A stretch of 64,000 nucleotides of DNA from Escallonia rubra (Eukaryota; Streptophyta; Magnoliopsida; Escalloniales; Escalloniaceae), in assembly GCA_033065855.1 (NCBI GenBank), contig JAVXUO010002601.1:806001-870000 (forward strand), read 5' to 3'. Made by a program: the position numbers and the translations under genes. The notes under the pieces are model-generated. The model did not search any database and had not been told where the DNA came from. It saw only the letters and a program-made list of their open reading frames with translations. Positions 34,574 through 47,120 of the stretch are shown here, piece after piece; within the stretch, counting starts at the first letter, position 1, and the number at the start of each line of letters is the position of its first letter.

Positions 34574-37500
34574 TCAATTCCGCTCAAGTTTTCCGAACTT
34601 TTCCTTTTGCTCATGTAGTTCCCTGAAGACATAATCCAGCTCTGGAAATGCCGACAAGAGCAGCAGCTCAAGCAGGTCAAAAGCTAGTTGCTTTAAGCAG
34701 ACAGATGACTGAAAGTAAAAGAGCCAATAATCTATTAGAAAGTGCAGAACAGGAACAAAGATGACTAGGTATATGACTGCTAAATGGCAGATCAATGGTT
34801 AAATACAGTAGAGTTGCCAGAAAAGTAACAGACGTGATGAGGTGATAATTTTCAGTGGCATTAGGAATTACGTGCATTGACACGTGACACAAATTGGATC
34901 ATTTAGAGTTCTACATGATTTGTATCATCTAGAGAAATAGAGGTCGACAGAAAAAAGGAATCAAGGTTCTCCCATTTTCTTGGGCAGGGCCCCCTGGAAA
35001 GTTTCAACAGTATACATAGAGAATGAAGCATGTAATTTGGCTGTGAGAGACTGCTGATTTTTCAAGGCATATATAACAAAATAAGGCAATCCTATTCTTA
35101 AAGGACACAACTTAGCAAATGAACCGACAATACGTAGGCCCTACTCAATAACATTAGCCGCAAGTAGTCCTGTCTAAAGCCTACAGCAGTTGAACTCGAG
35201 TGACAGTGCACGGCACAAACCTAGCATACATAAACCCAACTCAAACTACAGGGGCTTAGTATCAAGTATCGAATGACAAGAAAAGGGCCTTAATCTGATC
35301 TGTTACACAAAAGGGTCATGGGTCATATGTAACTGCATTGAATTACAGAAGCAGGAACTAAATTGTACCAACGGTCAAACAGAAAAAGGAAAGCAACAAC
35401 CAAACAGTGTTCAGTTACAGGCTATACAGGATAAGATGTGCAGAACATGTCAAAAGTGACCAACTTACTGTACTGATGTAAATTGTTGCACAAAAAGATT
35501 AGCTTGTTATTCAAGATTGGATTACCTGAAGGAAGTAATACAAATCCTTTGCACACCGTTCATACTCCTTGCGACCAACAAGACTTACGATGGCAGCAGG
35601 TGCATTATCTGCAGAAGAGTACCCAGATCTTAAACCAATATATGATGCTTCCTTGATAATAATGGGCAGGATTTCTGCAGGATTATATGTTACCAATCAT
35701 TAGCTCGTAAACAAATTCTGCCCGCCGTTGAGCTTCCTTTTGTTGCAGCTCCTCCAGTTTCCAGATGTTATCATCATTAGCAGAAGATAGTGGAGTGGGA
35801 GGCCTCCCATGAGGGGAATTATATGGACTCACCGAGGATCTCGGCCGTTGTCGCTTTGGATGCTTTGTTATGAAATATCCATCGGGCCAAAGTATCTATG
35901 CATAACAAATAGGCCCATAATAAGAATTTCATCAAAGAACCGTCTTAAACACAACTGCACTCACCTTCCAATACAATAGAAAATCTGAAATGCATGGCGA
36001 TAACCTAAGCTCTCAACATATGCAATTAATAGAAATCAGCCTTAATATTTTTACATGCACGTGTATACTATATACGGAGAAAAGTTCTCAACAAGTCCTC
36101 ATGTTAAACCTCAGTAAATGCCTTACAAAATGCCATCAACGTAATTAACACATGTTAATGGGAAAGTAAAATTAAGGGAAGACCTGCATAACATTGGGTC
36201 CAGAAAAACAAAATAAAAATGGTCGGTTTGAGACTTTAAGCAGTACAAGTGTCCTATGGCTTCAATGAGATAACATGAGAAGTTGGTTTAGTGACAAATC
36301 TAATGTTATGTCCATGTCTTCTCTGTTTGATCAAGCTCCAATCTCAGCTCCCAAGGAGTTCATATGGAGTATTAGACACAGATTTGTAGCCCTAGGACAA
36401 GAATCCTGCACTTATTATTTAAACGCCTCCAAGAAGAAGACTAAAACAAACACTAGATACAGTTTCCAATACAGATCTAAATCCTTTCCTGAGAAGTTCA
36501 AGCATTACATTATCTTCTCAAGGAACCAAATAGAAAAAGAAGTATAATTTGCCTCACATTCATAACAGCAATAAATTCACATGAAAATTGCAGGGGAAAA
36601 AAAACAAAGGTCTGTGAGATTACCTGCTCAACCCGATTGATCCCTGAAGCAACCACTGATCCCCTGCGGAGAAGCTGGATTTTTTCGATCAACCAATCAT
36701 CTAAGGCATCACCCATACCCAGTTGTAACACCTGCTTGGCCACCCAAAATGCCTTTCGCCTGCAATGGAATCAAAGCTAAGCCTCAGGCAGAACTGATGA
36801 ACAGATATATTATGACAAAAGATACCATCTCATTGTGCATATCTCATACCTCATCCATCCACCATCTTGAAGCTGGAAAATAACATCAACCAAATCCAAT
36901 AAGGGTACACTTAAATTCGGCGGCACCCACTGCATTAGAAAAACACAGGTTATGGAACCCATGAAGAGCATGAACAGGAAAGTAAACACCTATCATGAAC
37001 CAAGATAACGTATATCTTTAAGAGATCATATCATTACCTACAGATTTTTAATGACACAAATAAACATAATTAAAGTTAAACCAGTTCAAAATGTTGGGTT
37101 CAATACAGACAACAACTACCAAGTGTTACCTCAGTAGGGAGGGTTGAGTCTATAGCAGCATTGATAAGCGGGTCAGATGATGCATGTAACTCATCACCTC
37201 CACCTTCCTTTACCGTCTTCCCCAATTTTTTGTTTGGATTTGTATGCTTTTGCAATGCACTATCAGAGTCGCTACGTGAATCCTCAACTGGCTTTCTACG
37301 TTCTTTGGCAGGCTTTTTCTGTGGAGATAGAGCTACACTTTTTGTGTTCAATCTTGACATATCAGCCACGGCATTACTCTTCACCGTTGATGCAGCTTCC
37401 TTATCATTCAAAATCTCTCTTCTGGAGAACATGGCGTCCATTGCAGGCCCAACCATATTGCAACCCTCTTTATTCTTTTCACGAGCAGTGTTGTCTAGGT

Positions 37501-40500
37501 TTACTAAAGTTCAATAAAAAAATGAGACAAAACAGAGATTGGGTAAAAGCAAGGAAAAATAACGACAGATCCAAAACGCTGCAAGGAATATGATTCACCT
37601 GGCAATGTCTCAACTATAGATATAGAATTTGAGAAACTATATGTCTGCATTTGACAAAACAAAATGGTCAGAGATTTTTCTTAAGAGAGTAGCGAAGAGT
37701 TTACCTAGTGATTGTTCAAACCTGCGAATCAACACTGAGAAAATCCCAAACTTCAATGGATCCAGATACAGTTGGCAGCTGCAGAAGCTTCTGAGAAACA
37801 GCAACACACAATTCCATCAAGGAATGATTACTTCAGGGGGAAAATTCCATAGAAAAAAACATTAGAACATATATTGACCAAAGAATTTAGATCGACTTGT
37901 TTAATGGGAAATAGAAGCTCCAAACCCCACCTACAGTACTTATGTACAGATTGAAAATAAGTAAAGTTATCGATCTGATGAAAAAGCACTATAAATGCAG
38001 AAAGCAATGCACACTGTAAGGAACCATTGGGGCGAACGAACAACTTGACAACCTACTGAATGCAAAATGAACTGAATGTCAACATTGTCTTCTACCGTCC
38101 CACAGTGGCTGACCTTTAAAGCACTTGATCCTGGAGGCTATGGTTCCTCTCACAGATGACCATATAACATTTTCTTTCCTCCTTTACCCTTTTCCTTCTT
38201 CAAAATAACATAAATCATAACAAAAAGAAACTAGCTCCAATTTTGGCCCAGCTAATGCGTTTCAAAGATTAAAAAATACTGTATACTGTGATACATGATA
38301 CTAAAGAAACATGTAATTACTTCATACCATAAAATTTCAGAATGGAAAAACATCATAAGAATCTAGAAGAGAACTGAAATACTCCTTGTGGCACAAAGAA
38401 GAGTAGATATAAACACCGAGCAAAGAAATTGTCCTAGCGAAATATATAAAGAGAAATTTGTAACCTTCAAGTATATGTCTAGCAGTTGACAGCGCTCTTG
38501 AATGACAGGCATATCCAGACCAGTTGACAGAAAATGTTTAGGTGGCAACTGAAGATTGTACTCTGGAAACTCCTTAAGACGCCGGTGTAGTTCTGCGAAA
38601 TGACGAAACCTGCAAGCAGCCACAGAATGGAAATTATCAAGAGTAGAAAACTCTCAAGAAAACAGACCAGGCATATAGCATGAGAAAAGAGGACTAGAGA
38701 ACACAAAAATGTATTACGGCAGATTTTAGCACCTTCTTTTGATAGACCAGCTACTGTTATCTACATCGGTAACAGATATAGAATAAACAGCAAATGTTCT
38801 AGAGCCACTCCTTACAATATTGGCACCCAAAACCTGCAAAAAAAAAATAAAATTAAACAAATAAAACATTCAAGCATAGCTGAAAGAGGACATGTTGAAA
38901 CAAATAAGTACCAAGGAATAAGCCAAGTACCTCACATCTTAACTTCAGAAAAGAATCTCCCAATAGTGAGATTTTCGGGCCATTGACGGCTAAGCTATGG
39001 CTTTCAGGTAAAGAAAGTGAAGATACAGATGACGAAGCAGTTCCACCGCTTCGAGTTCTACCCAACAGCTCTGCCTCAGAGTCAGCACTAGAATCCTCAG
39101 ATTTTACATCTCCTTTAGAAAAATGCAATATATCTTGCCCATCTCCTGATAAAAAGGTCGTTCTCTCAACCTCTTGCCACACATGCAGCTTCTGACTGCC
39201 TAATCTAGACCTCTTTCTTGAAGATGATGTTCTAGGTAATCTTTGAGATTGAACACGCCCTTTACCTGTCTTTCTTGTCTTTTGGCCTCCAGAACTTTCC
39301 AAGGGATGGTGGATGTGAGAGACGGAAAGATTTCTATTGTTTTTACCATCCCAAACTTTGATGCCAGGAGAATCAAGACCTGTTATGTTGTTGGTTTCTT
39401 CATCAGTAGGATAAGAACTGCTGCTTCCTGATTCAACCCCATCGAATTCCAGGTTCTGATCATCATCTTCAGATGAAATTAATTGAGGATGACTTGATGT
39501 GCTGAAATTATTATGTGGAAATAAATTATCTGCTGCAGGCCTTTCAGTACATCCAGCACTATTGCCATGGAAAGTGCCCTTGCTTGCCCCAACCTTCTCT
39601 CTATGCTTAGACGATGCTTTGGAGTGATCCACTGTCTTAGAAGACCCTGCTGAAGCACTTTGTTGAACTGCCAAACTATTTGCACCTTCCTTCTTTTTAT
39701 AATTTCTCCCTTTTGCCCACATGTTCTCAAAATGCTCTGGAGCCAAGACTTCAGTCTTTCTACGTGAAACCAAATCTAACATATCACCCCATTCTCCTCC
39801 AGAACGATGTCGCTGAATACCCCCTCCATCGTTATTCTGGGAGTCTGAAGGCAAGGAACTCCAGGAGCGGGTAGATCGAGTATCAATGGAAAGCAATGGA
39901 TCCTTTGAAAGAAGCATTCCCTTCCCATTGTCTGATGTAGAATCTTCTCTGGAAGAATTGGATTGGTCCTTCTTTAACTGCACGAGTTCGACACCCTTAA
40001 CAGAAGGATCTAAAAACCGAGAAAAATGATCAGATGATATTTTTGTAGATCCATTTGGTTTGGATGCCGATGCCACTTGTGCTGTAGTAGCTCCCTTATC
40101 AGCCTTGCTTAACGAAATAACCAGAGATACAATCCTCTCATTTATAAACCTGACAAAAAATTTGGAAAACTTAAAAACAGAAATCAAAAGCAATCAAACT
40201 ATAAATTCAAAAAAGCATAAATTATTACTTTGGGCTAGCTAAGTTTAACACTGGTCGTATCACTGCACAAGCAAGAAGTTCCCTGACAATATAACGGAAT
40301 AAAGAGCAACGAAGATCCTCAGGCTCGAATGTACAAGAAATGAGACCATCCATAAGATGCTGCAGAACCTGTGAGCACAGAGGCTTAAGTATCCTATATT
40401 CACCGCATAAGAATGAAAGAACTAAAGACAAGATACATTTTTATGTGGCTATCAAGAAATCCAGTACACAACCTTGTGCTCTGCCTCAGCTGAAAATAAA

Positions 40501-43117
40501 GCAGGATGCAGTTTGTTCTCTGCAGCCAGAACATATTTTAATTCCAAATCTTGCTGTTCTGTTGTAAGCAACCCCAATTGCTGCTTCTCAATCTTTGCCT
40601 GACTTGCCCGGAAAAGCTCTAAGTGGGTGCAAATTAAATTAATAATATCCCTGCAGCAATCAGAGCAAATGACTTCCATGTAGGTATATTTACAAGTAAA
40701 TCTCTCAAAGTCAGAGAAACATGGTGGGTAAAATCTCTGCAATTCGAACCTTGTCAAAAGATCTATAAGGTTGATACTTTTCATTCGACGTGAAGCTTCC
40801 CCTAGTACACCATTTATGATCTGCATCAGCTCTTCAGGACCTTGTCTATCAGGAGTTATGCGAGAGTACCAGAGATCCGTCACCCATTCAGAAACTAGAT
40901 GCCTGGTGAAATGATCTATTGCTTCCTCAACAACAGGGGAATTTACTTTTTTTCTCCAATCAGACTTTTGAATGAAATTCTTGGTAACCTCGGGATGTTT
41001 CCTTTGGGAAGAAATGTTCGCCGAGGATGGTTTGCTGTTGTATGCAGCAGCTTTCCTCCGCAAGTCAAAATCCAGAGACAAATAACGAAGGATTGTTATC
41101 AACAAGGCAGCAGCAGGCAAGTTAACCCAAACTGAGGAGCTTGTTACTGAGACAAGTATGGGAGAGTAAGTCACTAAGTTGCACGACGTGACAAATTCCA
41201 TGGTTGACCCATTAAGAACACATTTCTAAAATCCATCCTTAACATATAAACAGTGAGCCTGTTCGACTCTTCAACCAATTCAGCATGAACTGAGCCATTA
41301 AAACCCCGATGTGCCAGGTACATTGGTCTTTGAAGGATACTCACATCATTGAAGAGCTTAGCACCAGATTTTTCAGGAAAAAAAAATAACTAATTGCATA
41401 AAAATATCAGACTATCAGAACCATAAGAGACAAAACAAATTAGTTAGAATAGATAATAAACCTAAAAAGGGTTCAGACATTAAAAAGCACAATAAGCTTC
41501 TCAGTTCTCACTCTCTTTCACAACCTTACAAAGATATAAATCACCAACATGGTCCCAGACCACCACAACCCACCATCAAGTCAGAGGTCAAGTCTTGTTA
41601 GAAATTAGAGGACGTAGCATCTTTTTGGTTTAATATCGTGCGTCTTGTCAGAAATCAAGTTTGTTAAATGCATGTAGAGAGTAACTAAACAAGTTATGCA
41701 TTAAATTAACAAAACAAAAACACAAGGATGATGTTACATGGTTCGGCAAAGCCTATATCTGCATACTTAATTTGATTAGATCCTTTTTGTTTTGTAAGAA
41801 AAGAGAGACCAGAACGACAAAATATTTGAAGTACAGTTGTCTTCTTGTATGATTTATGACGCGTGGATCTCGCTAGATTTTGTGTATGCAGATATAGGCT
41901 TTGCCGAACCACGTAACATCATCCTCGTGTGTTTGTTTTGTTAATTTAATGCATAACTCGTTTAGTTACTCTCTACACAAAATCTAGCGAGATCCACGTG
42001 TCAGAACACAAATCATGCAAGAAGACAATTGTACTTCAAATATTTTGTCGTTCTGGTCTCTCTTTTCTTAGAAAACAAAAAGGATCTAATCAAATTAAGT
42101 ATTATGTCCAAAGGCATGGTAATAACTAATAATATCATTCCAATGGTGAATGCAATATTTTTCAGCTTGTGAGCTCGTCATCAACCATTAGGGCATTCAT
42201 TTTATAGTGTAATACAATAATTGAACACATTTATCAATAAATGTCATCAGTGACCCCAGATGAGGAAAAGTTCACTTGACATCCTAAAGTGTACTTAAAA
42301 ATATTTTCGTAAAATAAACCAACTTCTTAGTGATCGTTGCACAATACAATGAGCATTTCAACCTAAAACGTATCGTGATGCTACTCTGAACTCGTGGAAA
42401 GATGACAAAGTACTCCATAGGTCTTGGATAAGGCTTCAACCGCAAAAGACATAGCAATAAGATCACACACAATATTAACATTAATATTTACTGCCATAGC
42501 CAAGACATAATATATGTCCCTGAAAAAAATTCCGGGACCAGAAAATTGAGCGTATAGCTAAACGATATAGGTATATTACCTTCCGTAACAGGATTCTTTT
42601 TCTTGGATAGTTAATACTTCTGATACTTACAGCGCCTAGATTATGCACCATGGCATAAAAATCCTAACCATAGTCTAAGCCATACAGACCGAAAAGAGTT
42701 AAAACCTACTTCCAACTTTGTAAATAACGACGAGTGTCATCATTTAGAACAGCGTTCTTTACTACGGTATAATGACTTATCACGTCACAAGTTTCTAGTT
42801 TCATGTGTAAAGACCAGCAATGCCGTCAACAGATTCTCCACAGGATAACTAACTCAGTTCATTCCACATTCGCAATATACATACATATAAGCACCGTATA
42901 TACACATGCAAAACCTCAATACCGGTATACAAAATCCAAAGGCAACAGATGAACAGCATAATACTCGACCAAGAGATTGAGAAAAGCTGAAACACTAAAC
43001 ATACTTACAGGACATGAGATAAGACAGTCCGACCACGCATATGATCAGGAAAACAATCCGCTTCTTCGCTTCCTCGACAAGGTCCCGAGCCGAAACCGCC
43101 TGCTTCTGTGTGCTCAT
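34574..43117 (-). CDS. PXA-PX-Nexin_C sorting-nexin-like membrane protein
   Basis: Fifteen exons on the minus strand, in coding order: 43117-43009, 41146-40750, 40650-40473, 40368-40229, 40149-38931, 38833-38733, 38609-38465, 37790-37722, 37644-37599, 37503-37130, 36929-36850, 36759-36624, 35895-35694, 35608-35526 and 34708-34574. Phases agree throughout and give 1137 residues. Two hydrophobic segments lie at about 20-36 and 44-58. A PXA domain follows (about 85-285; HFTRHLVSEWVTDLWYSR), then a long Ser-rich linker, a PX phosphoinositide-binding domain (about 680-775; RRFRHFAELHRRL and PPKHFLS) and a Nexin_C domain (about 925-1120). It resembles Arabidopsis At2g15900/At1g15240. The likely place is an ER or endosomal membrane in lipid-linked trafficking; the exact role is unknown. 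For exon 14 the acceptor at 35609 is used, because the upstream one would leave a 19-nt intron. Confidence 0.9.
41671..42100. repeat. Interlocked inverted repeats (A-B-A'-B') in intron 1 of the PX gene
   Basis: Segment A (41671-41764) is the reverse complement of A' (41884-41976), and segment B (41765-41883) is the reverse complement of B' (41977-42100). The order A, B, A', B' means that the two stems overlap instead of nesting. Segment A contains ATGGTTCGGCAAAGCCTATA, a word like those in LTRs of plant retrotransposons, so this may be a rearranged LTR or TRIM fragment. Confidence 0.75.
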
Positions 43118-44710
43118 TTTGAGCCTCAGATTACCTCCGCGCTATAAACAAAATGCATCAAACTGTCAAATTAAAGAAACAACAACTTCCAAATCAAATT
43201 CTGGATCGCGTAACTTCGTCTCCACTCTCCATAACTCCCAATTGAAGCAATCGGATCCTCCAAAAACGCACACAATTCTATGCATTCTTAACTTCACCTG
43301 ATCGTAACAAACACTTCATCCACAAACGAATGCAGTGCGAAACCGAAGGCGAGAACGATTCAATCGGTTGAATTCATAACCAAATAGAAGGTAAGACCGT
43401 TAGGTTTTCTTTTGTGTGTGTGTGTGTGGCTTTCTATCTCTAACTTTCTCGCTCTAAACTACTAAGGGGGGGCGTCAAATAGTATTCAACAGGCGAGTAC
43501 TGGTAGGTTCGGTGTGGAATATAATATAACGGGTACGACGTCGACCGCTGTATGTAAGGCAAACACACACACTACTGTGTGCGTTTACAGAGTCGTCTTC
43601 TTCGGTGAAATTTCTGGGGAAATGAGCCGAATCCCATTTTCGTAAATTCGATTTTCCTGTTCAAAGTGGATTTATTTCCGGATTTTCCACGCGACGGGAG
43701 TTACGCTGTAGCCTGCGTGGACAGATCACGTGCTAAGGTGAAAAATAACAACATTCGGCTGTAAAACAACAAGTTACCATGGATGTCATTAATTATTGCT
43801 AAGATCTTTGAATCAGGTTTGTAAATCCTTGATTTGGATGATACAGCCAGACAAATTCATATAATTAATTTACTCATATGTCGGTTTGCCAAACTCGTTT
43901 TTGTTTGAAAAATATTTTTGCTCGAATCACTTAAAATTTAGTACGTGTTATATCCCGCATCGGATGTGAAATGATTTGCGATTGGCCTTATAAGATCCTT
44001 CATGTCTATTCCTTTTGAGGGAGACTTTGTGCTGTGCTGGGGCCGTGGACAAGGTCGTTACGGTACGACAGTAATCAACTCTAACACATCTCGCCTCCAC
44101 GGCTCCATGTATGCATGACAACGTCAAATAATATTTTTTAGTTGATGGCTGGTCTAAAATTAGCCTAGTGAATATCGAAGGCTAGCTAGACATCCGTATG
44201 TGCGACTTATCTTATGTCATCTTAACCACCACGCTTAGCTCATGAATTACTTACTCATCACTAATCTGATACTATCTTCTTAGTGTTTGAAAAATCAGCA
44301 CACCAGCTCCCCTCATCTGATGGTCAGAGACCATTCATACGATGCAATTTCTTACCGGTTCTAATAGAAAATCCTAACAATGCATTTAAAAGAATGGAGA
44401 TAGCATTTATTTATCGGCATGTCCACACGAGACAAAATCCCTTAACTTCTTACACTAACCCATGGTTGCATTAGTGTCAAAAATTACACCCAGCATAAAA
44501 TGGAAAGAACATGGCAAAATTAGAATGAAAAGCTGTTCTCCATAATCAATTTGTTTTGAATCGGACACCGATATAATCCGATCGAGTTAATTACCGCTAC
44601 AAAAATCAATTATGTTCTTAAAAGAGTCTCAAAAATAATAGTACGTATTGTTTCTCAACCCGAGCGTCATTTTGAAAATCAACTTTGGAAGAACAACGTT
44701 CGCGTCCTTA
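43118..44710. other. Intergenic region upstream of the PX-domain gene
   Basis: It holds the PX-gene promoter, a GT microsatellite at about 43413-43429, and a segment at 43950-44100 starting TATCCCGCATCGGATG and followed by CCTTATAAG, which resembles a repeated plant element. Nothing else is supported. Confidence 0.5.
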
Positions 44711-47120
44711 TCACACGTCGCACGCACCATCTAGATCATCACAGGGAAAATAAGTTCCTTCTTGTCGCCCGCAGCAAAAATCATGCAGGCCTGCTTCTAA
44801 ATCTGCCCAAGTGATAGTAGACTGATCATCCCTCTCAACATCATCACCTGCAGAGGTGAGTCTGCTATTCGAGTACTCTTTACCATTTTGTAGCGCTGAC
44901 CATACCAGATTTGCATTGTACTGACTGCGTAATGCTTCAGTTGTCTCTTTGGCTATAATCTTCTCAACCATATCCACACTGCAACATGGATGCAACTTAT
45001 AGCAATGCATGTAACTCAGTTCATCGTATGCTTGATTATCCATCTTTCTTTTCAGAATCGTGGCAAGCTCTTCACAGCCGAAGTCATTGAAATGTAATGA
45101 AACCGACAACCTATCGTATATCCTTTTGTTCATTTTCATGTATTTGTTCAACTCTTCACGCTTCCCAGCAAAGATAACTGCAGTTTTTCCTCTATCCATC
45201 AGGGATATGAGCTGCTGTGCACCCTCAGGGTCATGTTCCGGTTCACCGATATCAACACACAAGACTCTTCCATTGGCTTCTTGAATCTGAAATGAAGTAT
45301 TTAGGTTGATTTTTCTATACTTTTCTACAAGGAATCACCACGAAAAAAGAAATTGTGGGCAGAGAAAAAAGTATCATGTGTTGCAGCAAATTTTTTCAGC
45401 TAGATTATTAACGTACTCTTTCTCTTTGTCCGCCCATTTGCTGCATTTCAACTACTTCATAGGAAGGTAATGTTCCTGCCAAATAAAAGAGCTTTCCTAG
45501 AATTCGAGCTACCATTGATTTGCCTGCACGTTGAACACATACAAGATGAAGAGCATCTTCCCCATATTCTTCAATTACAAAGTCATTAGTGAGAACTAGC
45601 ATACGATGAGAAAATTATCCTCCTATCGGGTCCGAATTCTGAACTAGAAAAGTACAGGTCAAGTATGCCTAAAAAACACTTAATAGTGCAGGTTAAGTTT
45701 GTCAAGAATATTCCTTTATTGCTAATTGACCTGGTGTCGTTAGATTAGAAGATTTAAAAGTAAGGCCAATTGACAAGAAACACTGAATATGCTGTGCAGC
45801 TAAAATTGGTGCTTCACCTCGTGTGACCTTGTTCAGATATCACGTAGACGATGGAGAAATGCAGCTAGGCCAGTTTTCTTTCTCAGAAATCTACGTCATG
45901 ATTTATTTTTCCTTTGGGGGTTGGGGGACCGCAGATAAGATGTCAAGGCTTTGTGGCCACAGTGCTAATTTTGTGAATTGCAACTTGCCTATCGTGGATT
46001 TTTCTAAAAAAAATGCATTGATGATCGCCTCCCGGCGGCCTTAAACTCTCAATCGATGTGGGCTCGAAAATGTGAAATAGTAGAAGCTCCCTACAAAGAC
46101 CACATCTCTCTCACATCTTTGTCCATATGCTAGCTGTTCCTTCTGCCAAGGTTCCGAGAGCTCAAGAACCAAGGAGTATTCAGGAACTAGGCAGACGCCA
46201 AACGTCACCATTCTTCTACTCGTTCTAGTAGTCAAAGCGCAGATTACAAAAGGACTTCTTTTAAAAAAATATGCAGCAACTTACTACACTAGAGGAGGCT
46301 CATGTAGAGAGTTTAAGAAGTCAAGCGAGACTAGAATACAAGGGAGAAGTGTGTTGATCAACTCCACGGTGGGTATCAATCCCACGTCGGGTAAATAATA
46401 AATAATACTTTAATATATATCCCTTGTAAGCATCTCCCCTCATTTTGAGGTGGATACTTTCACAAAGTGGTCGGACAGACAGCGAGCGGATCAGCACGGG
46501 GTCTAGCTAGAAGGTGTTTTCTTCAATGAAGTCTGCCTCTCATTGTATTGAATTTCAGTGAGTGTCGCGGGGGTAAAGGAGGCTAACAATTATGCTGTGA
46601 ATGATAAAAGGGCTGTGATCAAGTTTCTTTCCCTTCATACATATTTTGGGTTAGCGGAAAAACGTGGAATTATAGTTCAAGTAAGAGGCCTCGTAATTAA
46701 ACCACTTGCGACTAGCAATCAAGAAGATAATAAAGATCGATCGAGGTTCTTAATTAGCTAGCGTACCAGTTCCATGATTGCCGAAGAACACCACATGAAA
46801 GGGTTTAGGAGGAACAACTTCAAACCCTAGACTCGCTTGCTTGTTTGCTACGGTAATTTTCTTCAGTATTGTTATGAGTTGTGGCTTGATGTCCTGCAAC
46901 CCCACGATGCCATTGATCTCCTCCTTGACGTCGCCTAGCTGATCAGAAACAAGAAAAACAACAAACCATCTCAAAACAAACAAGAAGTCACTTACCTTAG
47001 TACCAACTCAAATTAAAGGACTCAAAATTATGCACATAATGAGAGACAGAAGGAGAGGAAGAGCTTTAGTACTGTAGGCGAATCTCCATAGGAGTAATCT
47101 GAAAACATGAACGATGACAT
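44711..47120 (-). CDS. Shortened CbbX-like AAA ATPase with degenerate Walker B
   Basis: Four minus-strand exons (47120-47073, 46938-46767, 45523-45417, 45286-44711) join in frame to 300 residues. They align with the AAA module of plant ankyrin-AAA proteins such as Arabidopsis At3g24530: IVGLQDIKPQL, then Walker A GNHGTGKS (69-76, split by intron 2), MVARILGKL, VIFAG (sensor-1 region) and a C-terminus ending TWADLEAGL. The ankyrin half is absent. The conserved VGEFVGHTGPKT region is missing at the exon 3-4 junction, and Walker B reads VLCVDIG, with Ile where the catalytic Glu should be. It may bind ATP but probably cannot hydrolyse it. It could be a decaying copy or a regulatory pseudo-ATPase. 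The 16-residue first exon is the least certain part. Confidence 0.6.
46379..46420 (+). promoter_or_regulatory. USE-like box plus TATA, snRNA-promoter-like
   Basis: AATCCCACGTCGG at 46379-46391 is close to the plant snRNA upstream sequence element RTCCCACATCG. TAATATATAT follows at 46411-46420, a spacing of about 22 bp that would fit the RNA polymerase III class. No known snRNA follows. Similar words also occur in plant LTR-like repeats, which is the simpler explanation. Confidence 0.25.

Noticed and set aside
35526-35674. Longer exon 14 of the PX gene starting at 35674
   Set aside because: It would leave an intron of only 19 nt; the acceptor at 35609 gives an 85-nt intron and restores the family sequence NAPAAIVSLVG.
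37161-37593. Plus-strand frames opposite PX-gene exon 10
   Set aside because: Shadow frames; the minus strand joins in phase with neighbouring PX-gene exons.
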